A stretch of 10,000 nt of DNA from Flavobacterium sp. (GTDB lineage Bacteria > Bacteroidota > Bacteroidia > Flavobacteriales > Flavobacteriaceae): the NCBI RefSeq assembly GCF_020217025.1, contig NZ_JAIWOF010000010.1:1-10000 (forward strand), given 5' to 3'. The notes below the pieces were generated by a model. It was not told the DNA's origin. It saw nothing but the letters and a program-made list of their open reading frames with translations, and searched no databases. A program made the translations under genes and the position numbers. Positions 1-5,318 of this stretch are shown here, in pieces (the stretch's first letter is position 1; each line of letters starts with the position of its first letter).

Positions 1-1
1 T

Positions 2-52
2 TTTTTCGTTATAATAGGAGTTACACTGCTTTTTCTTAAACTATTCAAATAA
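2..52 (+). CDS. C-terminal end of an unidentified, probably membrane, protein (partial)
   Basis: The reading frame beginning at base 2 is open from the window edge to a TAA at 50-52 and gives FFVIIGVTLLFLKLFK. This is a hydrophobic stretch followed by a basic tail, as expected for the last membrane segment of an integral membrane protein. Only 16 residues are visible, so the family cannot be named, and AT-rich non-coding DNA could give this by chance. It ends 18 bases before the first REP element. No terminator-like hairpin other than that REP follows it. Confidence 0.35.
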   Translation, partial: FFVIIGVTLLFLKLFK

Positions 53-70
53 AAACTTACAGAATACCCA

Positions 71-102
71 CGCTAGCGCGAGCGTCACGCTCGTGCCCAC
101 AA
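71..102 (+). repeat. REP-like hairpin element, copy 1
   Basis: This GC-rich palindromic element stands out in AT-rich surroundings. A 9-bp stem (76-84 with 88-96, one G-T wobble) closes a TCA loop: gcgcgagcg-TCA-cgctcgtgc. The small palindrome cgctagcg (71-78) overlaps the 5' foot and the element ends in cccacaa. All 32 bases recur, inverted, at 671-702, and 29 of 30 recur in direct orientation at 1127-1156. It ends 19 bases before the start codon of a RAYT transposase. REP elements flanking their own RAYT are the recognised REPtron arrangement. An imperfect palindrome with a tetranucleotide at its foot (here CTAG) is typical of such elements. Confidence 0.85.
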
Positions 103-121
103 AGAAATTAAAAACAATCCT

Positions 122-669
122 ATGAGCAGAAAATACAAATTTGCAGAAAAAAACGGAGCCTATTTTGTATCATTTGCCACTGTATATTGGATAGATATTT
201 TTACAAGAGTCGATTATTTTGACACCATAATCGAATCATTAGAGTATTGCAGAAAAAATAAAGGAATGGAAATTTATGGGTATTGCATTATGCCTAGTCA
301 TATTCATTTAATTTTTCGTTCTTCCCTAGGCAACCCATCAGGATTAATGAGAGATTTCAAAGGTTTTACATCAAGAAAAATGCTAAAAATAATTGCAGAA
401 AATCCTCAAGAAAGCAGAAAAGAATGGTTGCTTTGGATGTTTGAAAAAGCGGGTAAGAAAAAAGCAATGTTGAAAAAAGTCAATTTTGGCAACAAAACAA
501 CCAACCTATTGAAATTTGGTCACTGAAAGTATTTGAGCAAAAATTAAATTACATTAATAATAATCCTTTAGAAACTGGATTTGTTACTGACCCAATTGAT
601 TGGAAATACAGTAGTGCAAGAAATTATGGCAATAACGACCAAACTGTTTTAGAAATTGACTTGAATTAG
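122..669 (+). pseudogene. REP-associated tyrosine transposase (RAYT, Y1/HUH family), frameshifted
   Basis: RAYTs are single-strand DNA nucleases related to IS200/IS605 transposases that recognise REP hairpins. The first frame (122-526, 134 codons) encodes the N-terminal Y1 domain, including the HUH motif MPSHIHLIF with His60 and His62. Codon 114 falls in a run of six A (458-463). After it the family sequence continues in the -1 frame, from AGC at 463 to TAG at 667-669, as SNVEKSQFWQQNNQPIEIW and then LNYINNNPLETGF. The tyrosine of the latter motif (codon 550-552, residue 144 of the restored 182-residue protein) is the expected catalytic nucleophile. One extra A would restore the full gene, so a one-base deletion in poly-A is the simplest explanation. 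As it stands, the first-frame product has 20 unrelated residues at its end and no catalytic tyrosine. Perfect inverted REPs lie 19 bases before and 1 base after the gene. A sequencing error or slippage decoding is possible. Confidence 0.85.
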
Positions 670-670
670 A

Positions 671-702
671 TTGTGGGCACGAGCGTGACGCTCGCGCTAG
701 CG
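671..702 (-). repeat. REP-like hairpin element, copy 2 (inverted)
   Basis: This is the exact reverse complement of 71-102 over 32 bases, with the same 9-bp stem and three-base loop. It begins one base after the restored RAYT stop codon, so the transposase gene sits between two head-to-head copies. No terminal direct duplication is visible outside the pair: the bases beside 71 and beside 702 do not match. That fits REP/RAYT biology, which does not create target-site duplications. The hairpin lacks a following T tract, so it is not called as an intrinsic terminator. Confidence 0.85.
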
Positions 703-735
703 GTGAGACAATTAATAAAAACAATGAAATAAATT

Positions 736-1104
736 ATGAATAAAGAAAAAGTTTTAAAGTATTTTACTGTTTTACCAATCATGATTATTGGATATTTAGT
801 ATTTAAGCAATTTTTATATTATGATGAAATTGATAAAAACAAATTATTTACCACTGGAAAAGTTATAAAATTTACCGAAAACATTAGAGATTATGGAGTA
901 TATTATGAATACATAATCAATAAAAAAAAATATTCAGGTGTAACCTCAGTAAGAAATTTAAAAAAATTTAAAAATAATATTACATGTACAAATTGTGTAT
1001 TAAAAGTAATTTACTCTTCAAAAGACCCTAGTAAAAGTAGTTTACGTTTAGGTAAATATGAAAAATATAAAACAAAAGTTGAATTTGTAAATTTGGATGA
1101 TTGA
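736..1104 (+). CDS. Small membrane-anchored protein of unknown function
   Basis: I do not recognise this 122-residue protein with confidence. Residues 1-7 are polar and basic, and about residues 8-28 form one hydrophobic segment, either a membrane anchor or an uncleaved signal. The rest looks like a small beta-rich domain: TTGKVIKFTEN, then a Tyr-rich strand (YGVYYEYIINKKKYSG), a TCTNC pair of cysteines near residues 84-87, and VIYSSKDPSKSSL. The pattern of G-x-V, a Tyr-rich strand, a K-Y-x-G turn and V-x-Y-x-x-x-x-P loosely recalls DUF3592-like domains of bacterial membrane proteins, but this is only a resemblance. The gene is very AT-rich. It starts 33 bases after REP copy 2 and ends 22 bases before REP copy 3, so it is bracketed by REPs. 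No TAnnTTTG promoter is visible before it. It is likely accessory DNA that arrived or moved with the REP/RAYT unit. Confidence 0.7.
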   Translation: MNKEKVLKYFTVLPIMIIGYLVFKQFLYYDEIDKNKLFTTGKVIKFTENIRDYGVYYEYIINKKKYSGVTSVRNLKKFKNNITCTNCVLKVIYSSKDPSKSSLRLGKYEKYKTKVEFVNLDD

Positions 1105-1126
1105 AAAACTATACGTCTTGCCTCCA

Positions 1127-1156
1127 CTAGCGCGAGCGTCACGCTCGTGCACACAA
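1127..1156 (+). repeat. REP-like hairpin element, copy 3
   Basis: This copy has the same orientation as copy 1 and is identical to it over 24 bases (1127-1150, matching 73-96), including the whole hairpin (stems 1130-1138 and 1142-1150, TCA loop). One mismatch (A at 1151 for C) then precedes the shared cacaa end. The outer cg of the cgctagcg palindrome is lost, leaving cactagcg. The copy lies between the unknown 122-residue protein and the purH promoter, ending 24 bases before the -33 box. It may have arrived by RAYT action separately from the pair around the transposase. Confidence 0.85.
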
Positions 1157-1180
1157 TCAAAAAAATATAAAACAATAAAG

Positions 1181-1212
1181 TTTGACTATTTTAAGAAGTA
1201 TAACTACTTTTG
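1181..1212 (+). promoter_or_regulatory. purH promoter (Bacteroidota -33/-7 type)
   Basis: TTTG at 1181-1184 and TACTTTTG at 1205-1212 are separated by 20 bases, matching the Bacteroidota housekeeping promoter pattern TTTG/TAnnTTTG. Transcription should begin about 5-8 bases downstream, near 1218, leaving a leader of about 50 bases before the ATG at 1269. The motif overlaps the TTG codon at 1182 that would otherwise be the most upstream in-frame start of purH. This argues against that start. Confidence 0.8.
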
Positions 1213-1233
1213 CACCACGAAAACAACAACATT

Positions 1234-1253
1234 TATCTGAGACTATTCAGATA
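1234..1253 (+). promoter_or_regulatory. Perfect inverted repeat in the purH leader
   Basis: TATCTGA (1234-1240) and TCAGATA (1247-1253) are perfect complements around a six-base spacer. They lie about 15 bases inside the predicted transcript and 15 bases before the ATG. The element could be a weak RNA hairpin close to the ribosome entry region or an operator for a dimeric repressor. Its position suggests control of purH, but no known purine-responsive site is recognised, and a 7-bp AU-rich stem may be fortuitous. Confidence 0.4.
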
Positions 1254-1268
1254 CAACAACACAACACC

Positions 1269-2801
1269 ATGAACACAACAAAAAAAATTGCTTCGGCATT
1301 GATTTCTGTATTTGACAAAAACGGTTTAGAACCTATTGTTAAAGCCCTTCACCAAAACAATGTAACCATTTATTCTACCGGCGGAACTGAAACTTTTATT
1401 AAAGACTTAGGCATTCCAGTAGTTGCTGTAGAAGATATTACGGCTTTCCCTGAAATTTTAGGAGGAAGAGTAAAAACGTTGCATCCAAAAATCTTCGGTG
1501 GTATTTTAAACCGTCAAGACCATGCAGGTGATGTGGAGCAAATGAAAGAATTCAACATTCCGCAAATCGATTTAGTGATTGTGGATTTGTATCCGTTTGA
1601 AAAAACCGTTGCTTCTGGCGCTGGCGAACAAGATATTATCGAGAAAATTGACATCGGTGGCATTTCGTTAATTAGAGCAGCTGCTAAAAACTTCAAAGAC
1701 ACGGTAATAGTTCCTTCAGTTGAACAATACGCACCATTTTTGAATTTCTATACTGAAAACAATGGCGCTACCACTTTAGAAAACAGAAAATTATTAGCTT
1801 CAAGAGCTTTTAATGTTTCTTCACATTATGATTCTGCGATTTTTAACTACTTCAATCAAGTTTTTGAAGAACCGGTTTTAAAAATCAGTGAACAAAACGG
1901 AAATGTATTACGTTATGGTGAAAATCCTCACCAAAAAGGATTTTTCTATGGTGATTTCGATAAAATGTTTACCAAAGTTCACGGAAAAGAACTGTCTTAC
2001 AACAATTTATTAGACGTTGATGCAGCAGTAAATTTAATGAACGAATTCAAAAACGACAATCCAACTTTTGCGATTTTAAAACACAATAACGCTTGCGGTT
2101 TAGCTACAAGAAGCACCATGAAAGAAGCATATTTAGATGCTTTAGCAGGTGACCCAACTTCGGCTTTCGGTGGTGTTTTAATTGCGAATGGAAAAATTGA
2201 TGTGGCTACGGCGAATGAAATTAACCAATTGTTCTGTGAAGTAGTAATTGCTCCAGCGTACGACCAAGAAGCGATTGATATTTTAGAAGAAAAGAAAAAC
2301 AGAATTATCTTAATTTTAAACGATGTTGAATTACCTCAAACAACAGTTCGTACTTGTTTAAACGGAGTTTTAGTTCAAGATAAAGATAACGTAACGGATT
2401 CTAAAGACCATTTAAAAACGGTTACAACAGCAATTCCAACTGCAGAAGAAATTGAAGATTTATTATTTGCTTCAAAAATCTGCAAACACACCAAATCGAA
2501 CACGATTGTATTTGCTAAGAACAAACAATTGTGTGCTTCTGGAACAGGACAAACTTCAAGAGTAGATGCTTTACGTCATGCTATTGAAAAAGCAACTTCA
2601 TTTGAATTTGATTTGACCGGAGCGGTTATGGCAAGTGATGCGTTCTTCCCGTTCCCAGACTGTGTAGAAATCGCAAATAAAGCTGGAATTACAGCGGTGA
2701 TTCAGCCAGGAGGTTCAATTAAAGATGAATTGAGCATCAATTATTGTAATGATAATAACATGGCAATGGTGTTCACTGGAATTCGTCATTTCAAACATTA
2801 A
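1269..2801 (+). CDS. purH: Bifunctional AICAR transformylase / IMP cyclohydrolase
   Basis: PurH catalyses the last two steps of de novo IMP synthesis in the cytosol: formylation of AICAR with 10-formyl-tetrahydrofolate, then ring closure of FAICAR to IMP. With the ATG at 1269 the protein is 510 residues, near the usual family length. The N-terminal MGS-like cyclohydrolase domain (about 1-200) shows ALISVFDK, YSTGGT (35-40) and GGRVKTLHPKI (65-75), then DLVIVDLYPF and IDIGGISLIRAAAKN. The transformylase domain shows LRYGENPHQKG, KELSYNNLLD, the catalytic Lys-His pair in LKHNNACG (Lys271, His272), DPTSAFGG, SGTGQTSRVDA, DAFFPFPD, VIQPGGSIKD and the C-terminal TGIRHFKH. An in-frame TTG at 1182 would add 29 residues, but it lies in the promoter and the extra residues do not resemble the family. 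The gene is monocistronic, with its own promoter and terminator. Confidence 0.97.
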   Translation: MNTTKKIASALISVFDKNGLEPIVKALHQNNVTIYSTGGTETFIKDLGIPVVAVEDITAFPEILGGRVKTLHPKIFGGILNRQDHAGDVEQMKEFNIPQIDLVIVDLYPFEKTVASGAGEQDIIEKIDIGGISLIRAAAKNFKDTVIVPSVEQYAPFLNFYTENNGATTLENRKLLASRAFNVSSHYDSAIFNYFNQVFEEPVLKISEQNGNVLRYGENPHQKGFFYGDFDKMFTKVHGKELSYNNLLDVDAAVNLMNEFKNDNPTFAILKHNNACGLATRSTMKEAYLDALAGDPTSAFGGVLIANGKIDVATANEINQLFCEVVIAPAYDQEAIDILEEKKNRIILILNDVELPQTTVRTCLNGVLVQDKDNVTDSKDHLKTVTTAIPTAEEIEDLLFASKICKHTKSNTIVFAKNKQLCASGTGQTSRVDALRHAIEKATSFEFDLTGAVMASDAFFPFPDCVEIANKAGITAVIQPGGSIKDELSINYCNDNNMAMVFTGIRHFKH

Positions 2802-2827
2802 AATTTCACTTACAAAACATATTTCAC

Positions 2828-2865
2828 AAGCGCATTAAAATATTTTTTTTAATGCGCTTTTTATT
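2828..2865 (+). terminator. Intrinsic terminator of purH
   Basis: A perfect 13-bp stem, aagcgcattaaaa (2828-2840) with ttttaatgcgctt (2847-2859), closes a six-base loop. A T-rich tail (2858-2866, interrupted by one A) follows. It starts 27 bases after the purH stop. The reverse strand lacks an equally clean T tract beyond the stem, so it reads mainly rightward. Its tail overlaps the proposed -33 box of the mreB promoter. Confidence 0.85.
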
Positions 2866-2897
2866 TGTATTTATTCCAGATTATTTTTATAATTTTG
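2864..2897 (+). promoter_or_regulatory. Promoter of the mreBCD-mrdA-rodA operon
   Basis: TAATTTTG at 2890-2897 is a perfect TAnnTTTG -7 box. The best -33 candidate is TTTG at 2864-2867, 22 bases upstream, within the range reported for flavobacterial promoters but slightly long. Transcription would begin near 2903, giving a leader of about 40 bases before mreB. No other promoter of this quality is apparent at the junctions further down the operon. Confidence 0.7.
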
Positions 2898-2944
2898 CGA
2901 GTTGAATACAATTATACAAAAAACGCTAAACCCTTATCAAACTT

Positions 2945-3973
2945 ATGGGATTTTTTGATTTCATGACCGAGGATATCGCAATCGACCTTGGTACCGCAAA
3001 TACTCTAATCATTCACAACGATAAAGTCGTGATTGACAGTCCATCTATCGTTGCAAGAGACCGAATTACTGGCAAAATTATTGCTGTAGGTAAGGAGGCC
3101 AACATGATGCAAGGTAAAACTCATGAAAACATCAAGACCATTCGTCCTTTGAAAGATGGGGTTATTGCTGATTTTGATGCGTCGGAACAAATGATAAAAA
3201 TGTTTATCAAAAGTATTCCGGCTTTAAAAAAGAAATTATTTACGCCAGCACTTCGTATGGTAATTTGTATTCCTTCTGGAATTACAGAAGTGGAAATGCG
3301 TGCGGTAAAAGAATCGGCTGAGCGTGTTAATGGTAAAGAAGTATATTTGATTCATGAACCTATGGCGGCAGCAATTGGTATCGGTTTAGATATTATGCAA
3401 CCAAAAGGAAACATGATTGTAGATATCGGAGGTGGTACAACAGAAATTGCAGTTATCGCTCTTGGAGGAATTGTTTGTGATAAGTCGGTAAAAATTGCCG
3501 GAGACGTTTTCACAAATGATATCATTTACTACATGAGAACGCAACACAATTTATTTGTTGGAGAAACTACCGCTGAAAAAGTAAAAATTCAAATTGGTGC
3601 AGCTACTGAAGATTTAGACAGCCCACCAGAAGATATGGCAGTTGACGGAAGAGACTTATTAACCGGAAAACCAAAACGTGTTGATGTATCGTACCGAGAA
3701 ATTGCAAAAGCATTAGACAAATCGATTCAACGTATTGAAGATGCGGTTATGGAAACCTTATCACAAACGCCACCTGAATTATCTGCCGATATTTACAACA
3801 CAGGTATTTACCTAGCAGGTGGAGGTTCGATGTTAAGAGGTTTAGACAAACGAATTTCAATGAAAACAGATTTACCTGTTTACATCGCAGAAGATCCTTT
3901 AAGAGCCGTTGTAAGAGGAACGGGAATGACCTTAAAGAACATCAACAAATACAAAGGAATCCTGATTAAATAA
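2945..3973 (+). CDS. mreB: Rod shape-determining protein MreB (bacterial actin)
   Basis: MreB polymerises on the inner face of the cytoplasmic membrane in an ATP-dependent way and directs where the elongation machinery inserts peptidoglycan. The 342-residue length is normal. The actin-fold nucleotide motifs are in order: phosphate 1 IDLGTANTLI (Asp14), connect-1 region HEPMAAAIGIG, phosphate 2 VDIGGGTTEIAV (Asp160, Gly162-164), and adenosine motif LAGGGSMLRGL (Gly292-294). The N-terminus GFFDFM is short, hydrophobic and suited to membrane contact. It is the first gene of the elongasome operon, with mreC starting 10 bases after its stop. Confidence 0.98.
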   Translation: MGFFDFMTEDIAIDLGTANTLIIHNDKVVIDSPSIVARDRITGKIIAVGKEANMMQGKTHENIKTIRPLKDGVIADFDASEQMIKMFIKSIPALKKKLFTPALRMVICIPSGITEVEMRAVKESAERVNGKEVYLIHEPMAAAIGIGLDIMQPKGNMIVDIGGGTTEIAVIALGGIVCDKSVKIAGDVFTNDIIYYMRTQHNLFVGETTAEKVKIQIGAATEDLDSPPEDMAVDGRDLLTGKPKRVDVSYREIAKALDKSIQRIEDAVMETLSQTPPELSADIYNTGIYLAGGGSMLRGLDKRISMKTDLPVYIAEDPLRAVVRGTGMTLKNINKYKGILIK

Positions 3974-3983
3974 AAAATAGTCC

Positions 3984-4814
3984 ATGCAGCAAATAATTAA
4001 TTTTATCATAAAAAACAGCCATCGATTGCTGTTTTTGCTGCTTTTGGGCATCTCATTTTCTTTGGTTGTAAAATCGCACTCCTATCACCGAAGCGAGTAT
4101 GTAAATTCAGCTAATGCTGTTACTGGTGCCTACTATGAAAAAGTGAATGAGGTAAATGAATACTTTAGTTTAAAGCAAAAAAACAAAGATTTAGCTTCGG
4201 AAAATGCATTGCTTAAGGAATTATTATTCAACAAAAAAGACACCATTTTAACTTCTAAAACATTATTTAGAAACGACCTCAACAATTACAATGTCGTGGT
4301 AGCCAAAGTGGTAAAAAACACATTTAATACAAGGGAAAACTACATCACCATCAATTCTGGAAAAAATTCGAAAATTGAAATCGATATGGGAGTGGTGAAT
4401 GACAAAGGAATTGTTGGTATTATAGAAAAGACTTCTGCAAATTATTCAACTATTTTAAGTATCTTAAATACAAAATCAAAGATTAATGCTAAAATTAAAA
4501 ATTCAAATCACTTTGGATCTTTAATTTGGGATGGACGAAATGTAGGTTTTGCACAACTAATTGACGTTCCAAGATTAGCATCTTTAAAACACGGAGATTC
4601 AATCGTAACAGGTGGAAATTCAGACATTTTTCCAGAAAATATTCCAATTGGAAAAATTGACAAAATTTTCATTGACAAGAAAACAAATTATTACACTATC
4701 AATATTCGTTTATTCAATGACATGACATCGTTAGGTTATGTTTACGTTATTGAAAACAAAAGAAAAAAAGAGAAACAACAATTAGAAGCAGCAACCACAG
4801 CACCAAAACAATAA
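3984..4814 (+). CDS. mreC: Rod shape-determining protein MreC
   Basis: MreC is a bitopic inner-membrane protein whose periplasmic part contacts PBP2 and switches on the RodA-PBP2 synthase. Its 276 residues are close to the family norm. A short basic cytoplasmic tail precedes one membrane helix (about 13-30, LLFLLLLGISFSLVV). A coiled coil follows (about 50-82, with KQKNKDLASENALLKELL). Two small beta-barrel domains carry the typical ITINSGKNSKIEIDMGVVN (about 114-132), GIVGIIEK, GDSIVTGGNSDIFPENIPIG (about 207-226) and a late YVYVIEN strand. The stop TAA (4812-4814) directly touches the mreD start. The last 20 residues are charged, then Ala/Thr-rich, and probably disordered. Confidence 0.95.
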   Translation: MQQIINFIIKNSHRLLFLLLLGISFSLVVKSHSYHRSEYVNSANAVTGAYYEKVNEVNEYFSLKQKNKDLASENALLKELLFNKKDTILTSKTLFRNDLNNYNVVVAKVVKNTFNTRENYITINSGKNSKIEIDMGVVNDKGIVGIIEKTSANYSTILSILNTKSKINAKIKNSNHFGSLIWDGRNVGFAQLIDVPRLASLKHGDSIVTGGNSDIFPENIPIGKIDKIFIDKKTNYYTINIRLFNDMTSLGYVYVIENKRKKEKQQLEAATTAPKQ

Positions 4815-5318
4815 GTGAACAATAGCGTTTTAAATAGTATCCGATTTGTATTTTTTTTACTCTTACAGCTTTTAATATTCAACAATATTAATATGTTAGG
4901 GTATTTAAACCCATATCCTTATATCTTATTTATTTTATTGTATCCTGTTAACAGCAACAAAAGCGTTTTACTTTTAGGAAGTTTTGCAATGGGTATTCTT
5001 TTGGATATGTTTTGTAATTCAGGCGGAATTCATACGATGGCTTCCATAGTTCTGGCTTACGTAAGACCTTCACTTTTTAAATTTGCATTTGGATTGAGTT
5101 ACGAATATCAAACCGTGAAAATTGCGGATAAAATTTCACCTGAGCGTATTACTTTATTGTTATTAGCCATTTTTATCCATCATTTTGTTTTATTCTTTTT
5201 TGAGTATTTCCGATTTGATTTATTCTTTACTATATTGATCCGTACACTTTTCAGTACTATTTTTACGTTTACTATATGTCTACTAATTCTATATATAATT
5301 AAGCCAAGTAAGCGATGA
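4815..5318 (+). CDS. mreD: Rod shape-determining protein MreD
   Basis: MreD is a small polytopic inner-membrane protein of the elongasome that works with MreC on the PBP2-RodA synthase. The 167-residue product is highly hydrophobic, with about five or six predicted membrane segments. These include residues 8-24, 32-48, 50-66, about 112-130 and 137-160. The N-terminal RFVFFLLLQLLIFNNINMLG followed by PYPYILFILLYP is what I expect of flavobacterial MreD. The start is GTG, placed immediately after the mreC stop. No ATG lies close by in frame without removing the first membrane segment, so GTG is preferred. The gene overlaps mrdA by four bases (ATGA at 5315-5318), suggesting translational coupling. 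Confidence 0.93.
   Translation: MNNSVLNSIRFVFFLLLQLLIFNNINMLGYLNPYPYILFILLYPVNSNKSVLLLGSFAMGILLDMFCNSGGIHTMASIVLAYVRPSLFKFAFGLSYEYQTVKIADKISPERITLLLLAIFIHHFVLFFFEYFRFDLFFTILIRTLFSTIFTFTICLLILYIIKPSKR

Noticed and set aside
458..464. AAAAAAG heptamer at the RAYT frame junction as a programmed -1 frameshift site
   Set aside because: The classical site needs the phase A-AAA-AAG in the incoming frame. Here the incoming codons are AAG-AAA-AAA-GCA, so the phase is wrong and the first slipping tRNA would mispair at its first base. Six A is also short for efficient polymerase slippage. A one-base deletion is simpler.
671..702. REP copy 2 as an intrinsic terminator of the transposase gene
   Set aside because: The hairpin is stable but no T tract follows on either strand, so factor-independent termination cannot be claimed from sequence.
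71..1156. Three hairpin repeats considered as a CRISPR array or as ends of a classical insertion sequence
   Set aside because: Spacing is hundreds of bases, orientation is mixed and genes lie between copies, so it is not CRISPR. There are no target-site duplications and no DDE transposase, and the RAYT/REP explanation fits better.
1514..1702. Minus-strand open frame inside purH
   Set aside because: It lies wholly within a highly conserved coding gene, has no family resemblance and is explained by codon composition. The same holds for minus-strand frames at 3005-3190 and 6919-7146.
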